Below, in pieces: positions 15,813 to 24,906 of a stretch of DNA of 64,000 nucleotides. The position numbers and the translations under genes were made by a program. The notes under the pieces are model-generated. The model was not told the origin of the DNA and made no database searches. It saw only the letters and a list, made by a program, of their open reading frames with translations. This DNA is from Paenibacillus ginsengarvi (GTDB lineage: Bacteria; Bacillota; Bacilli; Paenibacillales; NBRC-103111). The stretch's first letter is position 1; each line of letters opens with the position of its first letter. Location: NCBI RefSeq assembly GCF_003626695.1, contig NZ_RBAH01000001.1:310001-374000 (forward strand). Reading direction: 5' to 3'.

Positions 15813-17736
15813 GCGGTGTATCACCTCCTGATTGCCCCGCCTGCTCGTTGCCGGGCTCCTTCATAATGACCGACATGACGGACGCTTGACCTTTCTTGAC
15901 ATGCTTGAACGGAGCGAACGCCCATTTCTGGACTATATTCGAATTTGTAATAACCATTGGTGTGGCGAGCGACTTCGCGTGTTTTTTGATCTTCTGCAGG
16001 TCGAACCGGATCAATGTTTGCCCGATCGTCACCTCATCGCCTTCCTTGACGGCGGCATAAAACCATTTGCCCGGCAAATTGGACGTATCGATGCCGATAT
16101 GTAGCAGCACTTCAAGCCCTTCCTCGGTGCGCAGCCCGATCGCATGCATCGTCGGATAAATATGCACGACCGTTCCCGAAACCGGGGACACTAGCTCCCC
16201 TCGCTCCGGGTAAAACGCCACGCCGTCTCCGACCAGCTTCTGAGCGAAAATCGCATCCGGCACTTCATCCAGCGGGATCATATTGCCCTGCACGGGCGCA
16301 TGGAAATGAACCTGCTTGAATTCCTTCTGCATGACACGGACAATTTCCTCGCGGATCAGCTCGGAAAACGTTCCGAACACGACCTGCACGTTTCCTCCGC
16401 CAAGACGAATGACGCCTGCGGCCCCCAGATGCTTGAGCGCATTAATATCCATCTGCTTGTCGTTGGCGAGCGTAAGCCGCAGCCGGGTAATACACGCCTC
16501 GATCTGGCTGACGTTGTTTTTTCCCCCGAGCGCTTGAAGAATAAGCGGCGCCCGGTAGCGTACATCCCCGGCCCACTCTTCGAGCGAAGAGCCCTCCTCG
16601 CGCCCCGGGGTAGGCAGTTGAAAGCGGCGGATTGCCCAGCGGAACAGCACATAATACACGGCGGCGAACAACAGCCCGATCGGAATCAGCAGCAGTCCGT
16701 TGGTTGCCAGATGCTCGTTGATGACAAAGTCGATCGCACCCGCCGAGAACGAGAAGCCGTGATGAATGCCGAGCACATAGGCGAGCCACATGGCGACACC
16801 GGACAACAGCGCGTGCACGACGAACAAATACGGAGCTACGAACAGGAAAGCAAACTCGATCGGTTCGGTAACGCCGGTTAAAAACGAAGTGAGCGCCGCG
16901 GTCAAAAAGGTCGCTTTCACTTTCGGCTTCAAATCCTCGCGCGCCTCGTGAATGATCGCAAAGGCTACGGCAGGCAACGCGAACATCATGATCGGGTATA
17001 GCCCCGCCATGAAAATGCCCGCATCGGGGTCCCCCGCGAAAAAGCGGGGCAGGTCGCCGTAGACGACATGGCCGTCATCGCGCATGTACGGTCCGATCTG
17101 AAACCAGACGACATTATTCAGAATGTGATGGAGTCCGAACGGAACGAGCAGCCGGTAAGCGACACCGTAAACGAACGTGCCGATCTCGCCGTTCGCCAGA
17201 ATCCATGCTCCGAACCGGTCGAGCACCAGCTTGACGGTCGGACCGACCTGGATGACGACCGCAGAGAAAATAATCGAGGCAAAGCTCATAAACAGCGGCA
17301 CAAACCGCTGACCGCCGAAAAACTGGATGTATTCGGGCAGTTGGATCGATTTGAACCGATGGTACGAGAGAGCGGCCAGCACCCCCATCATGACGCCGCC
17401 GGCAACGCCCAGCTCGAAGAACATGCCCATGTATGTTTTCGTCAGCGAGAAAAAAATAAAATAGCCGAGCAGCGCGGCCATTCCGGCGATCCCCGCATTT
17501 TGCGTCAAGCCTAAAGCGACACCGATCGAGAACAGAAACGGCAAGTATGTAAATATGGCGGTACCCGTATACGTTAATATTTCACCGAATCGGTCCATGC
17601 CGACAAGGTCCCACGGCAAATTGCCGAGGAACAGCAAAATCGCCGCCGCCGGCAGCGCAATCGTCGGAATCATGAGCGAACGGCCGAATTGCTGCAGATT
17701 ACCTGTCCAGTTCAGTTCATGTCCCCCCTTTCCCAT
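15805..17736 (-). CDS. PTS EIICBA transporter, probably N-acetylglucosamine/glucose type
   Basis: Membrane permease that phosphorylates its sugar during uptake. Domain order: EIIC (about 10-370, with FGLHHILNNVVWF and FLTGVTEPIEFAFLFVAP), EIIB (about 395-470, phosphocysteine in IEACITRLRLTL), EIIA (about 500-630, phospho-His in LLHIGIDTSNLPGKW). The HHILNN..GDLPRFFAGDPDAGIFMAG pattern is most like GlcNAc permeases (NagE/NagP), but glucose is possible. Start uncertain: GTG 17754 and ATG 17736 lie in or upstream of the predicted promoter, while the strong AAAGGGGGG site precedes an ATG at 17720 that is out of frame because of a 5-bp duplication; an in-frame CTG at 17715 fits that site. Confidence 0.88.
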   Translation of the reverse strand: MGKGGHELNWTGNLQQFGRSLMIPTIALPAAAILLFLGNLPWDLVGMDRFGEILTYTGTAIFTYLPFLFSIGVALGLTQNAGIAGMAALLGYFIFFSLTKTYMGMFFELGVAGGVMMGVLAALSYHRFKSIQLPEYIQFFGGQRFVPLFMSFASIIFSAVVIQVGPTVKLVLDRFGAWILANGEIGTFVYGVAYRLLVPFGLHHILNNVVWFQIGPYMRDDGHVVYGDLPRFFAGDPDAGIFMAGLYPIMMFALPAVAFAIIHEAREDLKPKVKATFLTAALTSFLTGVTEPIEFAFLFVAPYLFVVHALLSGVAMWLAYVLGIHHGFSFSAGAIDFVINEHLATNGLLLIPIGLLFAAVYYVLFRWAIRRFQLPTPGREEGSSLEEWAGDVRYRAPLILQALGGKNNVSQIEACITRLRLTLANDKQMDINALKHLGAAGVIRLGGGNVQVVFGTFSELIREEIVRVMQKEFKQVHFHAPVQGNMIPLDEVPDAIFAQKLVGDGVAFYPERGELVSPVSGTVVHIYPTMHAIGLRTEEGLEVLLHIGIDTSNLPGKWFYAAVKEGDEVTIGQTLIRFDLQKIKKHAKSLATPMVITNSNIVQKWAFAPFKHVKKGQASVMSVIMKEPGNEQAGQSGGDTPHG

Positions 17737-17738
17737 CC

Positions 17739-17767
17739 ATCGTAAAGCTTCCACTTCTTTTTGTCAA
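17739..17767 (-). promoter_or_regulatory. Promoter of the EIICBA-ptsI operon
   Basis: TTGACA (17762-17767) and TACGAT (17739-17744) have a 17-bp spacer on the minus strand. Transcription would begin near 17732, leaving only a very short leader before the AAAGGGGGG ribosome site (17723-17731). Confidence 0.6.
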
Positions 17768-17772
17768 AAGCG

Positions 17773-17806
17773 AAAAAAGCCCTATCCGCAGGGCCACGGA
17801 TAAGGC
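17773..17806 (-). terminator. Terminator after the CotF-like gene
   Basis: GCCTTATCCG and CGGATAGGGC arms on the minus strand, followed by TTTTTT; lies 8 bp after the stop at 17814 and just before the EIICBA promoter. Confidence 0.88.
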
Positions 17807-17813
17807 GACACGA

Positions 17814-18155
17814 TTAATGTACGGTAAACGCGGGCAGCTGCGTTTTGTAATTCGCGAATTGCTGCTGCGCCTGGCTGATTTCCTGTGTATCCGCCGCTTT
17901 CATTTTGTACCAGCCTTTTTGGAACATCAGATCGAACAGCTGAAATTGCGTTTGATGGGCATCCTGCAGCATCATGCCGATTTTTTGGCGCAGCCGGGGA
18001 TTTTGCATTTCGTTCAATCCCGTGTTGTAGCCGGAAGTCAAATATTTCTCGTAGGACATTATGTCATTGATCCGGTCGCGGTCGTTGAACTCCGGCGTTT
18101 TCACCTGAGGCAGTTGACCGGTTTGCGGCATGGCGATTTGCATAGACACATTCAT
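17814..18155 (-). CDS. CotF-family spore coat protein
   Basis: 113 residues of the CotF (Coat_F) helical, ferritin-like family: RDRINDIMSYEKYLTSGYNTGLNEMQNPRLRQKIGMMLQDAHQTQFQLFDLMFQKGWYKMKAAD contains the typical ND(I/M)L..EK and Q..LF..M..KGWY features. Start ATG 18155 with AAGGGACGGG. It lies 33 bp downstream of another small coat-like gene, so the pair is probably one mother-cell-expressed unit ending at the 17773-17806 terminator. Confidence 0.85.
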   Translation of the reverse strand: MNVSMQIAMPQTGQLPQVKTPEFNDRDRINDIMSYEKYLTSGYNTGLNEMQNPRLRQKIGMMLQDAHQTQFQLFDLMFQKGWYKMKAADTQEISQAQQQFANYKTQLPAFTVH

Positions 18156-18188
18156 CCCGTCCCTTCTTATGTCGTCGATTGGTTAAGG

Positions 18189-18443
18189 TTAAGCGTGCAG
18201 CTCGGCAAGCAGCGACTCGTAATGGGCTACGTGTTTTTGCCCCGTCTGCTCGATCATTTGGCGAATGGCCGGATCGGTGCAGGCATCAGCCGCATCCTTG
18301 CATTTTTTAACGGCGAGCAGTTCCCAGGACAGGAAATCTTTCAAGTAATGCAGCTCTTTGTCCGACACGGTATTACGGTCGGCCGTCATGTTCTGGTTTT
18401 GCTGCTGCTGGTTTTGTTGCTGATTGGGCTGCTGCATAGGCAT
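18189..18443 (-). CDS. Small Gln/Asn-rich spore coat protein, CotF-like
   Basis: 84 residues. The first 18 are almost only Met, Pro, Gln and Asn (QQNQQQQNQN), then a helical part (VSDKELHYLKDFLSWELLAVKKCKDAADACTDPAIRQMIEQTGQKHVAHYESLLAEL) resembling the first helices of CotF-type proteins. Strong site AGGAGGAG before ATG 18443. It precedes the CotF-like gene and is probably co-transcribed with it. The Q/N-rich head is a low-complexity segment of the kind found in coat proteins. Confidence 0.8.
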   Translation of the reverse strand: MPMQQPNQQQNQQQQNQNMTADRNTVSDKELHYLKDFLSWELLAVKKCKDAADACTDPAIRQMIEQTGQKHVAHYESLLAELHA

Positions 18444-18473
18444 GATTCTCGCTCCTCCTCATATCGTTTGGAC

Positions 18474-18546
18474 AAAAAAATAGCAAAGTCTTCAGCAGAC
18501 GGTTTCCTTGTACGAAGGAAGCTCCCGAGCTGAAGCCTTTACTATT
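18474..18546 (-). terminator. Long-stem terminator after the CoA-binding protein gene
   Basis: ATAGTAAAGGCTTCAGC pairs with GCTGAAGACTTTGCTAT across an inner hairpin (TTCCTTCGTACAAGGAA), then TTTTTTT on the minus strand. Confidence 0.85.
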
Positions 18547-18582
18547 GTTCACGTGCGGCGCTGCTTTTATGGCTGAAAGTAA

Positions 18583-19011
18583 TTACCTGCGAGGCAGCAA
18601 AATGGAATCCTCTACCTTGATGCAGCGGTCCATGATCGCCTCGATGCCTTCGGCTTCCACGACAGCAGCCGCTTCCTCATTCAAGATGCCTTGCTGAAGC
18701 CAAAACGCCTTCGGCTTAACCTTCATGCGCACGGCCGCTTCGGCGACCGGCACCGTTTCTTCGCTTCTGCGAAACACGTTGACGATATCGACCGGTTCTT
18801 CGATGTCGGTAAGCGACGCATAGCTTTTCTCGCCAAGCACCGTTTGCACGGTCGGATTGACGGGAATAATTTTGTAGCCCTTCATCTGCATTGCCTGGGC
18901 CACCATGTACGAAGTGCGATCCGGCTTGTCCGACAGACCGACAACGGCAATCGTTTTCGTCTGCTCCAGCAGTTCCTTGATTTTGTCTCTGGAAGGATTC
19001 TCAAATGCCAT
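18583..19011 (-). CDS. CoA-binding (YccU/YneT-type) protein
   Basis: About 142 residues with the Rossmann-like CoA-binding domain: TIAVVGLSDKPDRTSYMVAQAMQMKGYKIIPVNP, then LTDIEEPVDIVNVFRRSEETV, and PKAFWLQQGILNEEAA. The family is widespread, cytosolic and of unknown exact function. ATG at 19011 (MAFENPSR) is selected since GGAGG lies 8 nt upstream; the ATG at 19026 contains that site. Confidence 0.88.
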   Translation of the reverse strand: MAFENPSRDKIKELLEQTKTIAVVGLSDKPDRTSYMVAQAMQMKGYKIIPVNPTVQTVLGEKSYASLTDIEEPVDIVNVFRRSEETVPVAEAAVRMKVKPKAFWLQQGILNEEAAAVVEAEGIEAIMDRCIKVEDSILLPRR

Positions 19012-19048
19012 ACCCATCGCCTCCATTTAAGTACCGGCATGATGCCGA

Positions 19049-19852
19049 TTAATGGTAAGAAAGCGCCTGCTTGCCCATCGCTTCCCACGTTGCCAGAAAT
19101 TGCTGCTTCGCGATCGGATGCGACTTCTTCCCGCTAAGCGGGTCGTTGACGTATACATGCTGCTCGTCATAGCCGACCATCAGCACCGCATGCTCCATAA
19201 ACGTTGTTTCAATCGGGCCGATCGGCGTATCCCAAGTCACCCATTTTTTCGGAACGGCGTAATCGATCGTCGTCCAAACGATAACGGGAAATCCGTTCGC
19301 GATCTGCCTCTCGATGACGTCAAAATCGGATTGGGTCAAATCGACGGCGGTCGGCACATTGTCCTTAAGCGTTGGAAACAAGCCCGAATGATAAACGCCG
19401 AACCCGCGCGACTTGCCGGTTACGTCTCCTACATAGCCTGTATTCGGATTGCCCCAATAGACGATTTGGCCGTTCTCCCACTTCGCCGGCGTCGGGTCCT
19501 TAACCATTTCCTTGACTAGCTCCATCTTGCTCTTGTTTACGCCGTAATAATGAAGCAGCATCGTCAGGCTTACGATTTCGCAGCCGGGCGGAAGCTCCGG
19601 CAGCTGTTTGACGACGGGTGCATCAAGCATCGCCGAAGCGGGCTTCGGTGGAGGCTGCGGCTTCTCGTCGGCCGGCTTCGCCGCTTTTCCTTCGTTTGCT
19701 TCAGCCATAACGACCGAAGCGGGCTCCGCCAGAAACTCTTTGCCGGTTACTTTGGCATACAGAAGCACGGTGAATACGCCACTGGAGAAAACCAGCCCCA
19801 GAATAAGGAACAAGGTCAGTATATACTTGGCTATGTTCTGCAATATAACCAT
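19049..19852 (-). CDS. Membrane-anchored C39-like cysteine peptidase domain protein
   Basis: 267 residues: an N-terminal membrane segment (ILTLFLILGLVFSSGVFTVLL, about 11-31), a Pro/Lys-rich linker, then a C39-like papain-fold domain (Peptidase_C39_2) with Cys in LPPGCEIVSLTMLL and His in FMEHAVLMVGYD, followed by VYVNDP with the third residue. The domain faces outward by the signal-anchor topology. B. subtilis YvpB is the nearest family I recognise. Role unknown, probably wall or peptide processing. Its ribosome site is weak. Confidence 0.83.
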   Translation of the reverse strand: MVILQNIAKYILTLFLILGLVFSSGVFTVLLYAKVTGKEFLAEPASVVMAEANEGKAAKPADEKPQPPPKPASAMLDAPVVKQLPELPPGCEIVSLTMLLHYYGVNKSKMELVKEMVKDPTPAKWENGQIVYWGNPNTGYVGDVTGKSRGFGVYHSGLFPTLKDNVPTAVDLTQSDFDVIERQIANGFPVIVWTTIDYAVPKKWVTWDTPIGPIETTFMEHAVLMVGYDEQHVYVNDPLSGKKSHPIAKQQFLATWEAMGKQALSYH

Positions 19853-19898
19853 TTACTCTACCATCTCATTCGCTTCGTGTAGTAGGGGAAGCGGCGCC

Positions 19899-21191
19899 TT
19901 AGTCTACAAGCTCCACCTGGGCGCCGATCGATTTCAAGTGATCGAAATATTGCGGATAAGATTTGGCTACGTGATGAGCGTCGTTGATCGTCAGTCCTTG
20001 CTTCGAACGAAGACCGACGACCGTAAGCGCCATAATGACACGGTGGTCGTAGTGAGCGTTGATCTCGACGCCCCCTTCTACCCCCTCCGGTTTGCCATGC
20101 ACGATAATCTCGCTCTGCGTCTCTTCGACGTCGGCCCCGGCTTTGCGAAGCTCGTTCAAGTAATCCGTAATACGGTCGCACTCTTTGTATCGCAGGTTCT
20201 CGACGTTATAGAAGCGGGAAGTGCCTTCTGCGAACACGGCCGCCGCCACCATAGCAAGCACCGCATCGGTAAAATGGTCGCCGTCGAATTCGACCGCCTT
20301 CAGCTTGCCGTTGCCCTTTACGTGCACAATGCCCCTCTCATGCGTCAGCGGCACGTTCATTGCGCGCAGCACGTCGATTACGGCACGTTCGCCCTGCTTG
20401 CTCGTCTCTTCCAGACGAAGAACGCGCACGTTCGACTGCGTGACCGCAGCAGCGGCCAAAATCGCGGCAGAGCCCGGGTAGTCGCCTTGCACGATATATT
20501 CCTTCGGTTCATAGCGTTGCCGTCCGGGCACGCGATAATGCATCAGATCGGAGCTGGCTTCGATCTGGATGCCCGCTTGAGCGATAACTTCAAGCGTTTG
20601 GCCGACTACGACTTTAGATTTCAAGTCGTGCAGAACCACAATTTCGCTGTCCTCACCCAGCAGCGGCGTCATAAACAGCAAGGAGCTTAAGTACTGAGAG
20701 CTGACGTTTCCGGATACTTCGATCCGTCCGCCCTTTGGCTGACCGCCGCGAATCGTAATCGGCAGCTTGCCGCCATTATGATCGATCGAGACGTTCATCC
20801 CGCTCAGCGCGGTAATCAGGTCGCTATGCGGCCGTTTGCCGAGCGAATCCGGATATTTGTTAACGAAAGTAACGTCCGGACAAAAAGCGGCAACGGACAT
20901 CAGAAATCGGAGCACCGCTCCCGCATTGCCGACGTCAAGCTCGCTGACCGCCTTCGGATGGCGACCGAAGCCCCGGATCGTCATCGTGTCGTCCGTTTCA
21001 ATCAGTTCCGCGCCAAGGTCGCGGATGCAGCGCCGCATGGCATCGCTGTCCTCGCTGTGCGCAGGGAACCGAATCGTGCTCGTGCCGTCGGCGAGCGCGC
21101 CTACGAGCATGTAACGGGTCGTATAGTTTTTGGAGGAAAGAGCGTTAATGTCACCTTCCAGAACCGGAGTTTGTTTCACAATCGCCTTCAT
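19899..21191 (-). CDS. aroA: 3-phosphoshikimate 1-carboxyvinyltransferase (EPSP synthase)
   Basis: Sixth step of the shikimate pathway: shikimate-3-phosphate plus PEP to EPSP. About 430 residues. Family motifs: LSSKNYTTRYMLVGALADG (S3P-binding Lys), LDVGNAGAVLRFLMSV, SSQYLSSLLFMTPLL, DYPGSAAILAAAAV, and RYKECDRITDYLNELRKAGA with a catalytic Glu near the C-terminus (HYDHRVIMAL). ATG 21191 follows AGGAGAGA at about 10 nt. In the PEP/glyphosate loop the usual N-A-G-T-x-x-R-P is N-A-G-A-V-L-R-F, so both the Thr and the Pro positions differ from typical enzymes. aroK lies 1.3 kb upstream on the same strand. Confidence 0.95.
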   Translation of the reverse strand: MKAIVKQTPVLEGDINALSSKNYTTRYMLVGALADGTSTIRFPAHSEDSDAMRRCIRDLGAELIETDDTMTIRGFGRHPKAVSELDVGNAGAVLRFLMSVAAFCPDVTFVNKYPDSLGKRPHSDLITALSGMNVSIDHNGGKLPITIRGGQPKGGRIEVSGNVSSQYLSSLLFMTPLLGEDSEIVVLHDLKSKVVVGQTLEVIAQAGIQIEASSDLMHYRVPGRQRYEPKEYIVQGDYPGSAAILAAAAVTQSNVRVLRLEETSKQGERAVIDVLRAMNVPLTHERGIVHVKGNGKLKAVEFDGDHFTDAVLAMVAAAVFAEGTSRFYNVENLRYKECDRITDYLNELRKAGADVEETQSEIIVHGKPEGVEGGVEINAHYDHRVIMALTVVGLRSKQGLTINDAHHVAKSYPQYFDHLKSIGAQVELVD

Positions 21192-21269
21192 CGTTGCTTG
21201 ATCTCTCCTCTTCATAAACGCTGCAACTTCATAACCGGGTACGCCTTTGGCACGTTCGGAGCGAAAGGA

Positions 21270-21635
21270 TCATAATAGCCGCCCGAGACAATAGCCCGTA
21301 TAAGCCAAAACAAGACCTAGCAAGTACGTTACCCCCATATAACCTGCAAACTTGCCGAACTGCGACTGTCCCGCGAGAGTCACGCTCTCCAGCTTGAACG
21401 TGGAAAACGTCGTATACGCTCCCATAAAGCCCGTACCGGCAAATAATAAGAAGTCTGTCCCTCGGCCGGAGCCGATCATTAGCCCAAGCAGAAACGAGCC
21501 TGACAGATTTACTGTCAGTGTACCATACGGGACGGCCGTTTGGAATCGCTCCGCGATCTTTTTGGACATAACGTACCGGGCGACCGCTCCGAGAAAGCCG
21601 CCTCCTGCAACGAGCAGCAAATGTAATCCGGTCAC
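21270..21635 (-). CDS. crcB: Fluoride channel subunit CrcB/Fluc (second copy)
   Basis: Small four-helix membrane protein exporting fluoride as a dual-topology or paired dimer. About 121 residues with GGGFLGAVARYVMSK, GTLTVNLSGSFLLG and the Phe-box motif GAYTTFSTF. The start is GTG 21635 preceded by GAGAGGGGA; it overlaps the stop of the upstream crcB by 4 bp (GTGA), showing translational coupling. The longer frame to 21707 is inside the other crcB. Confidence 0.93.
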   Translation of the reverse strand: MTGLHLLLVAGGGFLGAVARYVMSKKIAERFQTAVPYGTLTVNLSGSFLLGLMIGSGRGTDFLLFAGTGFMGAYTTFSTFKLESVTLAGQSQFGKFAGYMGVTYLLGLVLAYTGYCLGRLL

Positions 21636-22033
21636 GAACGTTCCCCTCTCCGAAGCAATCGCTCGCCGGATTTGACGCCGAGCCAGGCTAACAGCAAGCC
21701 GCCCCACAAGCTGACGAGCACATAGAGCAGCGCCTGGCCGTACCTGCCGTCCTCCGTCATCCGCACCGTTTCCATGCTAAATGTAGAGAAGGTGGTGTAC
21801 GAGCCGACGAAACCGCTCGTAAGCGCAATTTTTCCTTTGTCGGGTAAACGCAGCCGCGCGGCTCCGCCGCCCGTCACCCAGCCGAGAATAAAGCTGCCCG
21901 TATAGTTGCACAGCAAAGTCGCCAGCGGTACGACGCTTGCAGGCGCAAACGAATCCGTCAGCACCCCGACGCCATACCTGCTTAGCGCTCCCGCTGCGCC
22001 TGCGATTCCTATATACATATAAAGAGCCCGCAA
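21632..22033 (-). CDS. crcB: Fluoride channel subunit CrcB/Fluc (first copy)
   Basis: 133 residues, four membrane helices, ALSRYGVGVL, LLCNYTGSFILG and GSYTTFSTFSMETV motifs of the Fluc family. The start is TTG 22033 with GGAGGGG 6 nt upstream; a later ATG has no ribosome site. Two adjacent, overlapping crcB genes in Bacillota usually encode the two halves of a heterodimeric channel with fixed opposite topologies. No fluoride riboswitch is visible in the 100 bp upstream. Confidence 0.93.
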   Translation of the reverse strand: MRALYMYIGIAGAAGALSRYGVGVLTDSFAPASVVPLATLLCNYTGSFILGWVTGGGAARLRLPDKGKIALTSGFVGSYTTFSTFSMETVRMTEDGRYGQALLYVLVSLWGGLLLAWLGVKSGERLLRRGERS

Positions 22034-22136
22034 CCGCAGCCCCTCCTTCGCTTCGTTGACTTCCCGCCACCGATTCCTTATGATAGTTTTGATTGTAACC
22101 CGAATATTTTGGACGATTCAACAGGAGGGCTGATCT

Positions 22137-22439
22137 ATGAGTGACATCGGCGCAATCGAGCCGGCCGAGATCAAACGGCGTTTAAACGGCGGAGAGAGCC
22201 TGACTATCATCGACGTGCGCGAAGACGAGGAAGTCGCTGCGGGCATGATTCCGGGAGCGAAGCATATTCCGCTCGGACAATTGCCGGAGCGATACGCGGA
22301 AATCGAACGAACCGGCGAAATCGTGCTCGTCTGCCGCAGCGGCGCCAGAAGCGGACGGGCGTGCGACTATTTGCAATCGCTGGGCGTATCCGGATTAAAA
22401 AATATGACCGGCGGCATGCTCGCCTGGGAAAAGCTGTAG
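22137..22439 (+). CDS. Single-domain rhodanese-like sulfurtransferase
   Basis: 100 residues forming one rhodanese domain: LTIIDVREDEEVAAGMIPGAKHIPLGQLPER and the active-site loop CRSGARSGRA (persulfide Cys near 66), ending GGMLAWEKL. Cytosolic sulfur carrier or thiosulfate sulfurtransferase. ATG 22137 follows AGGAGGG. Single gene ending at an overlapping hairpin. Confidence 0.92.
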   Translation: MSDIGAIEPAEIKRRLNGGESLTIIDVREDEEVAAGMIPGAKHIPLGQLPERYAEIERTGEIVLVCRSGARSGRACDYLQSLGVSGLKNMTGGMLAWEKL

Positions 22440-22462
22440 GGCCGTCGCCTTACAGCTTTTTT
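22429..22462 (+). terminator. Terminator overlapping the rhodanese stop
   Basis: AAAAGCTGTA and TTACAGCTTTTTT arms around the stop codon. Confidence 0.75.
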
Positions 22463-22503
22463 CTTTCGGGAAGACCGCGAGTATCGTTTCCCCCAGCTTG
22501 AGG

Positions 22504-23010
22504 TTATTTCGCACCAAGCAGACGAATCACTTCCTCCACGATCTGTTCAACCGATTTGTCCGACGTATCGATCTTGGCCGGCGCAAAATCGTACGCGTGC
22601 TTGCGCTTCTCCAGCAGCTCCGGTACCGACTTCTGCGCATTGCCCTGCAGCAGCGGCCGGTTCGGATCGTTCTGTACGCGGCTAAGGATCGTCTCTACAT
22701 TCGCCGTCAGCGCCACGACAAGACCGTTCGCGAGCATAATCGCTCGGTTAGCCTCGGCGAGCACGGCGCCGCCGCCGGTGGCGATAATTTGCCCGGTTCG
22801 GCCTTCCAGCTCGCGTCTGAGCGCCGCCGTTTCGGCTTGACGAAAATACGGCTCCCCCTTCTCCGTGAACAGCTGCGGGATGGATGCGCCTTCCGCCTCC
22901 TCGATCGACGTGTCCAGATCGACCTTGTTCCAGCCTAGTCGCTCGGCAAGCAAGGTTGCAACCGTCGATTTGCCCGTTCCCATAAAGCCGACCAGTACAA
23001 TATTTTGCAT
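22504..23010 (-). CDS. aroK: Shikimate kinase
   Basis: Phosphorylates shikimate with ATP, one step before AroA. 168 residues, normal length. P-loop GFMGTGKST at 9-17; shikimate-binding VDLDTSIEE, FRQAETAALRR and ATGGGAVL; lid LQGNAQKSVPELLEKRK. ATG 23010 follows GGAGGG by 6 nt. The longer frame upstream of it has no site and crosses the divergent promoter region. Confidence 0.95.
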   Translation of the reverse strand: MQNIVLVGFMGTGKSTVATLLAERLGWNKVDLDTSIEEAEGASIPQLFTEKGEPYFRQAETAALRRELEGRTGQIIATGGGAVLAEANRAIMLANGLVVALTANVETILSRVQNDPNRPLLQGNAQKSVPELLEKRKHAYDFAPAKIDTSDKSVEQIVEEVIRLLGAK

Positions 23011-23114
23011 GCGCGGCCCTCCATATTCAATTATTTGTGAATAATTTCCACTTTGGATAGTAATGATTAATAGTAGACCCCATTCGTCCCTCAAAGGAGA
23101 TGAACCTATACACG

Positions 23115-23426
23115 ATGCAACAGGCTGCATACCCGAACCCGCCGGAGACCAGGCTCGAGCGCATTCTTCATCCGACCCATACGCTGTGCAAGGATGACGT
23201 CGTCTGGGTGCTGGAATATGTCAAAAAAAAGGTGGCCGAGCAGGACCCCAGACTTCTGGATCTGCCGCAGCCACGCCTCCTCAAAAACTTTCAACATTTC
23301 GCCGAAGCCGCCACGATGCTTCTGCAGCGCAGGCCGAGCTGTGTGAGCGAAGCCGACCGCCTCCGCCATTCGCTGCGGGAAGCGGCCTTTGGCCTTCTGT
23401 CCGACTCGACCTCGCCCGGACGCTAA
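23115..23426 (+). CDS. Small hypothetical protein
   Basis: About 103 residues with no domain I recognise. Mostly helical and charged (KDDVVWVLEYVKKKVAEQDPRLLDLPQPRLLKNFQHFAEAATMLLQRR). AAAGGAGATGA lies upstream; the ATG at 23100 overlaps that site and the next in-frame ATG at 23115 is rather far, so the start is uncertain. Its stop is 2 bp from the stop of the convergent gnd gene. The frame has normal codon use and a ribosome site, which is why I count it as real. Confidence 0.6.
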   Translation: MQQAAYPNPPETRLERILHPTHTLCKDDVVWVLEYVKKKVAEQDPRLLDLPQPRLLKNFQHFAEAATMLLQRRPSCVSEADRLRHSLREAAFGLLSDSTSPGR

Positions 23427-23427
23427 A

Positions 23428-24840
<1,413 letters not shown>

Positions 24841-24906
24841 GGATTCGTTACCACCCTTTATCCGAATGTAGGAAGTAAAACACTATTCTATTCTATCCGA
24901 TTTTCG

